Positions 1-5,813 of a stretch of DNA of 15,918 nt are shown here, in pieces (position 1 is the first letter of the stretch; every line of letters begins with the position of its first letter). The notes beneath the pieces are model-generated. The model was given only the letters and a program-made list of their open reading frames with translations, did not search any database and was not told the DNA's origin. The stretch is from the NCBI GenBank assembly GCA_937925645.1, contig CALAMB010000073.1, positions 1 to 15,918 of the forward strand, read 5' to 3'. The position numbers and the translations under genes are program-made. Origin of the DNA: an uncultured Acidobacteriota bacterium (GTDB taxonomy: Bacteria > Acidobacteriota > JAAYUB01).

Positions 1-94
1 CGGCGCGGCGGCGGGTTGGCCGGGCGACAGAATGGATGGGACCCATCGCCGGGCGTGGATATTCTCAGTTAGAAGTATTTCCTTTTTTCTGGTA
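1..94 (+). repeat. Upstream module, copy 1
   Basis: This stretch matches 1245-1338 without gaps at a constant offset of 1244. Positions 1-55 differ from the second copy at one base only (C12 versus T1256). Beyond that, identity falls to two short shared boxes: TCAGTT at 65-70 and TTTTCTGGTA at 85-94. The 55-bp core holds a perfect palindrome at 35-47 and two CCGGGCG heptamers at 20-26 and 49-55. The copy begins at the window edge, so its true left end is unknown. It sits immediately upstream of the first secreted-protein gene, as the second copy does for the next gene. Confidence 0.93.
35..47. promoter_or_regulatory. Perfect 13-bp palindrome (possible operator), copy 1
   Basis: GATGGGACCCATC reads as two 6-bp arms around a single A. 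It is flanked by GGCGA (23-27) and TCGCC (46-50), which are also complementary, so the 3' side could pair with either 5' partner. A one-base centre suits a dimeric DNA-binding protein better than an RNA hairpin. An RNA form with a 4-bp stem is possible but weak. It lies about 45 bp upstream of the proposed -10 box. The operator role is inferred; the symmetry is directly visible. Confidence 0.45.
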
Positions 95-98
95 TCAT
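90..98 (+). promoter_or_regulatory. Candidate extended -10 promoter for the SUMF1-like gene
   Basis: TGGTATCAT fits the extended -10 pattern TGnTATAAT, with five of six matches in the hexamer at 93-98. There is no good -35; TTAGAA at 69-74 with an 18-bp spacer is the best and is poor. The TGGTA part is conserved in the second module copy at 1334-1338 although the surrounding sequence has diverged, which supports a function. Transcription would start near 104-106. Confidence 0.4.
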
Positions 99-103
99 GC
101 AAA

Positions 104-139
104 AATAATCCATAAAAGTAGAATAATCCATAAAAATAG
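104..139 (+). repeat. Two tandem 18-bp units in the leader
   Basis: AATAATCCATAAAAGTAG (104-121) is followed directly by AATAATCCATAAAAATAG (122-139), differing at one base. The pair lies between the proposed promoter and the ribosome binding site, so it would form most of an approximately 50-nt AT-rich 5' leader. The second secreted-protein gene has no counterpart to it. Confidence 0.85.
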
Positions 140-156
140 ATGGAGCAGGAGGGTGT

Positions 157-1182
157 ATGAGAGCGTTCGTTCTCTGTTTGATCATCGCGGGTTTGCCATG
201 CGTGTTCGGTGAGGAGATCGCGCCGGTCAAGGGCGACCTGAACGAAGACGGGGTGGTGGACGCCGTGGACGCGGTGTTGCTGGTCAACCTCCAGGCGGGC
301 AACCTGGCGACGCTGTACGCGGCGGGTGACTTTTACCAGGTGGACCGGATCGCGGGCGTGCTGCGCTTCGTGCCCGCGGGGACGTTCACCCAGGGCTCGC
401 CCGCGGATGAGCCGTGCCGCCAATCCGATGAGACCCAGTTCAGCCACACCCTGACCCGGAACCTGGCGGTGATGGAGACGGAGGTGACGCGGCAGATGTG
501 GGCGGACCTGCGGGCGGCGCAGCCGACGCTGCCGGCCGATCCGACGGATACCACGTACGGGGCCGGGATGAGCAACCCTGTTCAGAACAACACCTGGTAC
601 GAGGCGGTGCTGTTCGCCAATCTGCTCTCGCTCCAGCAGGGCCTGACGCGGTGCTACTACACCGACGCGGGCTTCACCACGCCCATCGACGCCACCAATT
701 ACACGGCGGGCGATTACCACTGCGACTTCGACGCCACCGGCTACCGGCTGTTAACTGAGGGCGAATGGGAGTACTGCTGCCGGGCGGGGACGACGACGCC
801 GTTCTGGATCGCGGAGCCGAATTACAACAGCGGAAACTGTAGTTCCTGTACGTCTGGATTGTTCCCGAATCTGGAGTCCGTGGCGGTGTTCTGCGCCAAC
901 GAGCCTGGCTCCACGGTGGAAGTGGCGACGAAACTGTCCAACCCGTGGGGCCTGTATGACACCCACGGCAACGTGTTTGAGTGGTGCTGGGATTGGCATG
1001 ACACATACCCGACGGGGAGCGCAACCGACCATCCGGGAGCGGGATCGGGCTCCTCCCGGGTGAACCGCGGCAGCGCCTGGAACGGCCTCACCTGGGGCTG
1101 CCGGTCGGCCTATCGGTCCAAGCGCACCCCCGGCTACCGCAGCTACAACCTGGGCTTCCGCCTGGCCCGGACGGTGGAGTGA
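157..1182 (+). CDS. Secreted SUMF1/FGE-fold protein with a dockerin-like calcium loop
   Basis: The 341-residue protein begins with a probable signal peptide (about residues 1-18, ending CVFG). A dockerin/EF-hand-like loop follows at 27-38 (DLNEDGVVDAVD), occurring once instead of the usual pair. From about residue 71 to the end it has the SUMF1/formylglycine-generating-enzyme fold: FVPAGTFTQGS (71-81), RLLTEGEWEY (197-206), a GN-x-x-EW motif near 271-276, NRGSAW (303-308) and NLGFRLA (331-337). The two active-site cysteines of true FGE enzymes, expected just after NRGSAW, are missing, so sulfatase activation is unlikely; a binding or structural role outside the cytoplasm is inferred. Other cysteines are frequent, including CC at 207-208 and CxxC at 228-231. 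The start is set by AGGAGG at 147-152. The fold is clear; the function is unknown. Confidence 0.9.
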   Translation: MRAFVLCLIIAGLPCVFGEEIAPVKGDLNEDGVVDAVDAVLLVNLQAGNLATLYAAGDFYQVDRIAGVLRFVPAGTFTQGSPADEPCRQSDETQFSHTLTRNLAVMETEVTRQMWADLRAAQPTLPADPTDTTYGAGMSNPVQNNTWYEAVLFANLLSLQQGLTRCYYTDAGFTTPIDATNYTAGDYHCDFDATGYRLLTEGEWEYCCRAGTTTPFWIAEPNYNSGNCSSCTSGLFPNLESVAVFCANEPGSTVEVATKLSNPWGLYDTHGNVFEWCWDWHDTYPTGSATDHPGAGSGSSRVNRGSAWNGLTWGCRSAYRSKRTPGYRSYNLGFRLARTVE

Positions 1183-1244
1183 AGACAAGATTTTCCGGCC
1201 GCTGCGGGCGGATTCCGCGTTTCCGCTCACCGGGCGACCCGGAC

Positions 1245-1338
1245 CGGCGCGGCGGTGGGTTGGCCGGGCGACAGAATGGATGGGACCCATCGCCGGGCGC
1301 AGTAACTTTCAGTTTTATTTATCCCTGCTTTTCTGGTA
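1245..1338 (+). repeat. Upstream module, copy 2
   Basis: This is the second copy of the module at 1-94, lying in the 208-bp gap between the two secreted-protein genes. Its first 55 bp (1245-1299) are identical to copy 1 except for one base, including the palindrome GATGGGACCCATC at 1279-1291. The remainder keeps TCAGTT (1309-1314) and TTTTCTGGTA (1329-1338) at exactly the same spacing. The 62 bp before it, just after the first gene's stop, contain no T-tract hairpin, so no clear terminator separates the two genes. Confidence 0.93.
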
Positions 1339-1347
1339 AATTATAAG
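1334..1347 (+). promoter_or_regulatory. Candidate promoter for the VCBS-repeat gene
   Basis: TGGTAAATT at 1334-1342 occupies the same place in the module as the extended -10 box of copy 1. An overlapping alternative -10, TATAAG at 1342-1347, matches the consensus better but has only a poor -35 (TTATCC, 1319-1324). The region is AT-rich compared with its surroundings. Which hexamer is used cannot be decided from the sequence. Confidence 0.35.
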
Positions 1348-1390
1348 ATATTCCGGAGAAGAGCGTGACAAACCGAGAGAGGGTGTAACG

Positions 1391-2803
1391 ATGAAACAAC
1401 TCCTTGTATTGGCTGTGGTGGTGGGACTGGCCGGCGCCGCGGCGGCCCAGGGGGGCATCTCGGGCACCGCCGTGGCGAGCATGGATGTTCCGCTTCTCTG
1501 CCTCTACGGCATGCCCATGACCATCGGCATCGCCGTCAGCCTCGACGCCGTCAGCGGCAACGAGACGGTGGGGCTCGGCGGCTTCGCCCTGCCGGTGGGA
1601 TATGATCCCGGCCGGTTCGTCTATTACGGCGCCATCGCCGGCGAGCTGCCCGGCGACGACGGCGGCAACCCCCCGACCATGGTGTTCGTGCACACCGATC
1701 CGGCGGTCGCCGCCACCAACGGCTGGTTCTCGCTGGTCGGCGCCACCAGCGCCGATTCTGTGGGCCCGACTTACTGGGCCGGCCTGTTCACGGGCCGCCT
1801 CCTGGCGGTCGGAGACATACCGTTTGATTTGAACCCGGCCGGACTGCCTTCCCACAACCAGATGTCACTCGCCTCGAAATGGACATCCTCCAGCGGCGGG
1901 CCGGAGGCCATCACCACCAACGCAACCGATGCCACCGTCAGCCCGTACGGCAAGATCATCCTTCACTCCGGCGACTACAGCACGCCGGCCAACGGCACCT
2001 CGGAAATTGCCGTCTACCGACCCGCCAACGGGACCTGGTACATCGACGGCGTGGGGACCTACGCCCTCGGCGGCGAGTCGGACTACCCGGCGCCCGGCGA
2101 TTACGACGGTGACGGGATCACCGACGTCGCCGTTTACAAGCCGGCCAACGGCAAGTGGGAAGTGCGCCTCTCCTCGACGGGGGCCCAGCAAAACGTCTAC
2201 TACGGCGGTGCCAGCGACATCCCCGTGCCGGGGGACTACGACGGCGACGGGTTCACGGATTTCGCCCTCTACCGTCCCGCCACGCACCAGTGGCTGATCC
2301 GGTACAACGCGGGCGGCACCTATTCGGTTTACTTCGGCATCGACGGGGACATCCCGGTGCCGGGCCGTTTCGACGGCGACACGAAGACGGACATCACCGT
2401 GTACCGGCCGTCCATCGGCCGCTGGCTGGGCATCCTCTCGGGCGGCGGACAGCTGTCCCGCTACTTCGGGCTCGCCACCGACGTGCCGATGGTGGACGAT
2501 TACGACAACGACGGACAGGATGATTTAATCCTGTACCGGCGGGCCGCCGATCCGGGCGGCACATACGGCAAATGGTTCGTCATGGATACCACCACCCAGG
2601 CCATCGACACCAAGTGGTACGGCCTGAGCACCGACATCCCGGTGCCCTGCGACCGGAACGGCGACGGCCAGGTGGACCTGGGCCTGTTCCGCAAGACGGG
2701 TACCAGCGCCAAGTGGTTCTTCCTGCAGTGGAGCGGGGCGGACTGGACGGTGGCCAGCTCCAAGTGGTACGGCCTGGCCAACGATCTGCCGCTCTGTCGC
2801 TGA
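1391..2803 (+). CDS. Secreted protein with FG-GAP/VCBS-like repeats
   Basis: The 470-residue protein has a clear signal peptide (about 1-20, MKQLLVLAVVVGLAGAAAAQ). Residues 21 to about 190 form a beta-rich domain that I cannot assign; its pattern is loosely cohesin-like. From about 194 to the end there are six repeats of 42-51 residues, each starting near a Ca-binding D-x-D-x-DG turn and continuing with VAVYRP and W-x-x-x segments: GDYSTPANG (194), GDYDGDG (236 and 281), GRFDGD (325), DYDNDG (370) and DRNGDG (421). Such repeats usually fold as a beta-propeller on secreted or surface proteins. The first repeat has lost its acidic turn, and the fifth and sixth carry insertions. An upstream module is shared with the preceding secreted gene, suggesting common control. 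The start follows a weak GAGAGGG site at about 1377-1383. A carbohydrate- or protein-binding role is inference. Confidence 0.88.
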   Translation: MKQLLVLAVVVGLAGAAAAQGGISGTAVASMDVPLLCLYGMPMTIGIAVSLDAVSGNETVGLGGFALPVGYDPGRFVYYGAIAGELPGDDGGNPPTMVFVHTDPAVAATNGWFSLVGATSADSVGPTYWAGLFTGRLLAVGDIPFDLNPAGLPSHNQMSLASKWTSSSGGPEAITTNATDATVSPYGKIILHSGDYSTPANGTSEIAVYRPANGTWYIDGVGTYALGGESDYPAPGDYDGDGITDVAVYKPANGKWEVRLSSTGAQQNVYYGGASDIPVPGDYDGDGFTDFALYRPATHQWLIRYNAGGTYSVYFGIDGDIPVPGRFDGDTKTDITVYRPSIGRWLGILSGGGQLSRYFGLATDVPMVDDYDNDGQDDLILYRRAADPGGTYGKWFVMDTTTQAIDTKWYGLSTDIPVPCDRNGDGQVDLGLFRKTGTSAKWFFLQWSGADWTVASSKWYGLANDLPLCR

Positions 2804-2823
2804 TTGATTTCAGACCTGACGGT

Positions 2824-2864
2824 AACCGCCGGGTGGGGCTACGCTCTGCCCGGCGGTTTTCTTT
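2824..2864 (+). terminator. Rho-independent terminator of the VCBS-repeat gene
   Basis: AACCGCCGGG (2824-2833) pairs with CCCGGCGGTT (2849-2858) over 10 bp, with a 15-nt loop, followed by TTTTCTTTT at 2857-2865 on the plus strand. The minus-strand reading has the same stem but no T-tract after it. The loop contains the stop codon of the convergent glycosyltransferase gene (2839-2841), so the two convergent genes share this structure. Confidence 0.88.
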
Positions 2865-4041
2865 TGGCTTCCTGAAACGCCCGGATGGCCTGTTCGTAGA
2901 TGGCCATGAGCTGCGGGTAGTTCTCCTCCGGGCGGTATTCGGCCTCGTATTGCCGGCGGGCCAGTTCCCCCCGGCGCCGGAGCTCGGCTTCATCCGCCCA
3001 CACCGCGCGGACGATCCGGGCCAGGTCGCCGGCGTCGCCGGCCTCGTGGAGCCAGCCCGAGGCGCCTTCCCGGACCATCTCCGGGATGTTGCCCAGGCGG
3101 GCGCCGATCACCGGCAGGCCGGAGGCGAACGCCTCCACGATGGTGTAGCCGAACGGCTCGTACCATTCCGACGGGAACAGGAACACCCGCGCGTCGCGCA
3201 TGAGGCGCGCGACGGCGGCCTGGTCCACCACCCCGCCGTACGCCACCCCGGCCGGCGGGTCGTCGCGCAGCAGATGCTCCAGCGGGCCGTTGCCCACGAC
3301 CTTCAGGGGGATGGGCGGCGACAGCCGGCGCCAGGCCTCGAGCAGCGTGCGGAAGCCCTTGTGCTCCACCAGCCGGCCGGCGTACAGGGCGAAATCACCG
3401 GCGTGGGCGCCGGGGGTGAAATCCGGTAGGACGAAGTGCGGCTTGACGGCGATCCGCTCCGGCGCCACTCCGGCCTCGACGAACTTCTGCCGCGTGCAGT
3501 GACTCGGCGCGATGAAGCGGTCGATGTGCCGGGCATACGTCCCCAGCAGCCGGTTCAGGCACAGGGTGGCGGCGGCGAAGGCCGACGGCAGGCGCTGCCG
3601 GCGGTAGCAGGCATGGCGGATTGCCGGAAAGGGGAACATCCGGCCCACGCACGCTTCGCAGAGCCGTCCGTCGCGGTACAGGGGGGAGGCGGGGCAGATC
3701 AGCCGGTAATTGTTCAGGGTCTGCACCACCGGACAGCCGCAGCGGTGCGCCGCCGGGTAGATGGACGGGCTGATGAGCGGGATGGTGTTGTGGACGTGCA
3801 CCACATCCGGCCGCAGTCGGCGGATCAACCCCTTCGCCTGCCGGTACACCGGGACCGACCACAGCGACTGCAGCGCCAGGACGGATTTCCGCCAGGAGCC
3901 GGCTGTGTTGAGGATGGAGTTGTCGACGATCCACTGGCTGACCGTGTGGCCCATCCGGGCCAGCAACTCCCGTTCCGTCTCGACGGTGACGTCCTCGCCG
4001 CCGGCGTGGATGTGCCTGTTGTGAACCTGCAGGATGTGCAT
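2839..4041 (-). CDS. GT4-family glycosyltransferase
   Basis: This 400-residue protein is a cytoplasmic GT-B-fold retaining glycosyltransferase. The N-terminal acceptor half has the HNRHIHAGGEDV opening (7-18), seen in a known GT4 subgroup with a GGED loop, then VHVHNTIPLIS (81-91). A cysteine cluster, C116, C128 and C131, lies in an RDGRLCEACVG context. The donor half has LYAGRLVEHKG (219-229), VVGNGP (248-253) and the EX7E motif EPFGYTIVE (E295 and E303), followed by GLPVI and GNIPEMV. The length is normal for the family. It is transcribed divergently from the polysaccharide operon across a 260-bp intergenic region and probably adds one sugar to the same glycan. No convincing Shine-Dalgarno precedes its ATG. 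The donor and acceptor sugars cannot be read from sequence. Confidence 0.93.
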   Translation of the reverse strand: MHILQVHNRHIHAGGEDVTVETERELLARMGHTVSQWIVDNSILNTAGSWRKSVLALQSLWSVPVYRQAKGLIRRLRPDVVHVHNTIPLISPSIYPAAHRCGCPVVQTLNNYRLICPASPLYRDGRLCEACVGRMFPFPAIRHACYRRQRLPSAFAAATLCLNRLLGTYARHIDRFIAPSHCTRQKFVEAGVAPERIAVKPHFVLPDFTPGAHAGDFALYAGRLVEHKGFRTLLEAWRRLSPPIPLKVVGNGPLEHLLRDDPPAGVAYGGVVDQAAVARLMRDARVFLFPSEWYEPFGYTIVEAFASGLPVIGARLGNIPEMVREGASGWLHEAGDAGDLARIVRAVWADEAELRRRGELARRQYEAEYRPEENYPQLMAIYEQAIRAFQEAKRKPPGRA

Positions 4042-4149
4042 CTGCGCTGTCGCCGTCCTGGAATCGGGCCCGGGTGGCGGGCGATCCGGCCGGCGCCCAT
4101 CTTAGTACGGGCGAGGGGCGAAGTCAACGGCGGCTCCGGCGATAAGGTC

Positions 4150-4203
4150 ATATATATCAAGAAAATAAATGCTTGACATCCGATGGTGCCTGAACAACTA
4201 TTT
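4150..4203. promoter_or_regulatory. AT-rich divergent promoter region of the polysaccharide genes
   Basis: In a very GC-rich background this stretch is AT-rich (TATATATCAAGAAAATAAAT). On the plus strand TTGACA at 4173-4178 is a perfect -35; with a 17-bp spacer the -10 would be AACTAT at 4196-4201, which is poor (three of six). On the minus strand TATATA (4151-4157) could serve as a -10 for the divergent glycosyltransferase, with a weak TGTCA -35. The plus-strand promoter would give a 5' leader of about 95 nt for the operon. Confidence 0.5.
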
Positions 4204-4236
4204 CGGTGTCAGCCACAGATGCCGGACGGCCTTGAC

Positions 4237-4258
4237 CCCGGACCGCGATCCGTCCGGG
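4237..4258 (+). promoter_or_regulatory. Leader hairpin of the polysaccharide operon
   Basis: CCCGGAC (4237-4243) and GTCCGGG (4252-4258) form a perfect 7-bp stem with an 8-nt loop, between the proposed transcription start and the flippase gene. A second CCGGAC at 4222-4227 could compete for the same 3' arm. No T-tract follows, so it is not a simple terminator, and I see no ops/JUMPstart-type GGCGGTAG element. The structure is visible; a regulatory role is speculative. Confidence 0.35.
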
Positions 4259-4301
4259 AGCCGCGCCTGACGGTGGCGCCGGAACGGCGGCGGGAACGGG
4301 G

Positions 4302-5813
4302 ATGAGCGAAGCGATCACCAACGGTCACATCCGATACTTTTTCAAGGGCACCGCGTCCGTCTCGGTGGGCCGGGCCGTGGGTGAGGGGCTTAACTATCTC
4401 GGCTTCGTCGCCGTGGCGCAATGGTTCGGGATCGAGATCGCCGGCGTGTTCTTCCTGGCGCTGTCCATCCTGAACGTGGCCTCGACGGCGACGCGTTTCG
4501 GCCTGGACGGCTCCCTCGTCAAATTCACGTCGGAGTACCTGTACCGGCAGGCGAGCCGGCGGGTCAGCATCCTGCTGTCCATCGCCGTCATCTGCGTCAC
4601 CGTGTTCGGCGTCGCCGTGCTCGGCGGCTGGCTGGCGGGGCGGCCCTGGCTGGCGCCGCGCTTCTCCTCGCCGGGCCAGTATTGGATGATCACCGCCGTG
4701 CTGACGGCCCTGCCGTTCTTTTCGGTGGCGACGGTGCTCGTGTCCGCCACCCGCGGCGCCAGGAACATCAACTATCACGTCGCGCTGACCTTCGTTCTCT
4801 TCCCGGCCGCGTTTCTGCTGGCGCTGCTGCTGAGCCGGGGAACCCGGTGGGGGGATTACGCGCCGTTCGTCAGCTACGCGGCGGCCACCGTCCTGTTCTG
4901 CGGCGCGGCGGTGTGGGCCGTCCGCCGGATGTACCGCTTCCGGTTCCGGCTGCGGGTGCTCGGGAGCCGGTTGCGGCAGCGGCTGCTTCTGTACTCCTAT
5001 CCGCTCTGGATCTCCAGCCTGATCGGGATTCTGTACCTGCGCACCGACCTGTTCTTCGTGTCGCAGTTCTTCGACGATCGGGCCCTGGGAGTATACAGCA
5101 GCGGCATCAAGACGGCGGCGGGCATCTCCATCCTGCTGGCGACGTCCAACGTGGTGGTCGCCCCCGTGTTCTCCGAACTCCATGTCCGGCGGGCCTTCGG
5201 TGAGATGGGCGTGATTTTCCAGATCATGTGCAAATGGATCTCCGTCATGGGGCTGCTGGCCATGGGCGGATACCTGCTGTTCCTGAACCAGTTTCTGCAC
5301 TTGTTTCAAATTCGGGGGAACGAATCCCAACTGATTTTCCTGCTGTTGGGCCTCGGCCAGTTGTTCAACGCCGTGACGGGCCCGGTGGGGATGTTGCTGA
5401 TGATGACGGGTGAACAAAAATTCCTGATGGTCAACGACATCTGCTTCTACGCGGCCGACCTGCTCCTGCTGGCGCTGGGCATCGCCTGGCTGGGCTTGCC
5501 GGGCGCGGCCCTGACCACGGCGGTGATCATCCTGCTGATGAACGTGTCGCGGGCGGTGCAGGTGTACCGGAAATTCGCCATCCACATGTTCAACCGGCAG
5601 AACGCCGCCCTGCTCGTTTTCGGGGCGGTGTCGCTGGCCCTGCTGGCGTGGCTGCGACTCGGGCCGCTGGATCCGGTCATGAACTGGTGGGTCTCGGGGA
5701 TCGGGTTCCTGGTGTACGCGGCCGTCATGGGGCTGTTCGTGTGGGCGTTCTGCCTGCAACGGGAAGACCGGGAACTGATCGACCGGCTGCGTCGCCGGCT
5801 GGGAGCGGCGTGA
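4302..5813 (+). CDS. Wzx-type oligosaccharide flippase (MOP superfamily)
   Basis: The 503-residue protein is almost entirely hydrophobic segments, fitting the 12-14 helices of polysaccharide flippases. Examples are about 29-60, 88-112, 127-149, 158-178, 187-207, 232-256, 312-330, 343-368, 378-414, 434-452 and 462-484. Family-like features are an N-terminal KGTASVSVGRAVGEG stretch (15-29), charged R247 and D249 within a helix, GVYSSGIKTA (263-272) and TGEQKFLMVND (369-379). It should move undecaprenyl-linked repeat units across the inner membrane. It is the first gene of the operon and its stop shares one base with the next ATG (TGATG at 5811-5815). The ATG at 4302 has only a poor Shine-Dalgarno (GAACGGGG), but hydrophobicity and family similarity begin just after it, so the start is reasonable. 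Confidence 0.9.
   Translation: MSEAITNGHIRYFFKGTASVSVGRAVGEGLNYLGFVAVAQWFGIEIAGVFFLALSILNVASTATRFGLDGSLVKFTSEYLYRQASRRVSILLSIAVICVTVFGVAVLGGWLAGRPWLAPRFSSPGQYWMITAVLTALPFFSVATVLVSATRGARNINYHVALTFVLFPAAFLLALLLSRGTRWGDYAPFVSYAAATVLFCGAAVWAVRRMYRFRFRLRVLGSRLRQRLLLYSYPLWISSLIGILYLRTDLFFVSQFFDDRALGVYSSGIKTAAGISILLATSNVVVAPVFSELHVRRAFGEMGVIFQIMCKWISVMGLLAMGGYLLFLNQFLHLFQIRGNESQLIFLLLGLGQLFNAVTGPVGMLLMMTGEQKFLMVNDICFYAADLLLLALGIAWLGLPGAALTTAVIILLMNVSRAVQVYRKFAIHMFNRQNAALLVFGAVSLALLAWLRLGPLDPVMNWWVSGIGFLVYAAVMGLFVWAFCLQREDRELIDRLRRRLGAA
5801..5805 (+). promoter_or_regulatory. Ribosome binding site deciding the polymerase start
   Basis: GGGAG lies seven bases before the ATG at 5813, inside the end of the flippase gene. 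The reading frame stays open upstream as far as 5648, but that part overlaps the flippase and is not hydrophobic. This site and the TGATG junction favour 5813 as the start. Confidence 0.6.

Noticed and set aside
85..104. A sigma-54 promoter at the conserved TTTTCTGGTA box
   Set aside because: The GG and GC dinucleotides are not at the required 10-bp separation in either copy; an extended -10 fits better.
236..275. A CRISPR-like or tandem DNA repeat in the secreted genes
   Set aside because: The repeats in the VCBS gene are diverged coding repeats (about 45 residues each), and the dockerin-like loop occurs only once; there are no regularly spaced identical DNA units.
1194..1244. Possible terminator after the SUMF1-like gene
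   Set aside because: A small GCGGATTCCGC symmetry is present, but the stem is short and no T-tract follows.
1..1338. An insertion sequence or integrative element bounded by the two 55-bp repeats
   Set aside because: No transposase or integrase gene lies between the copies, and the diverged downstream halves also align at the same offset, so they look like duplicated upstream regions and not element ends.
2572..3429. A 285-codon plus-strand open frame across the convergent gene ends
   Set aside because: It runs through the end of the VCBS gene, the terminator and the antisense of the glycosyltransferase; the translation is Arg/Gly-rich and shows no family signal.
4209..5759. A 516-codon minus-strand open frame opposite the flippase
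   Set aside because: It is full of His, Gln, Arg and Glu, the antisense image of hydrophobic codons in the flippase gene, and shows no domain.
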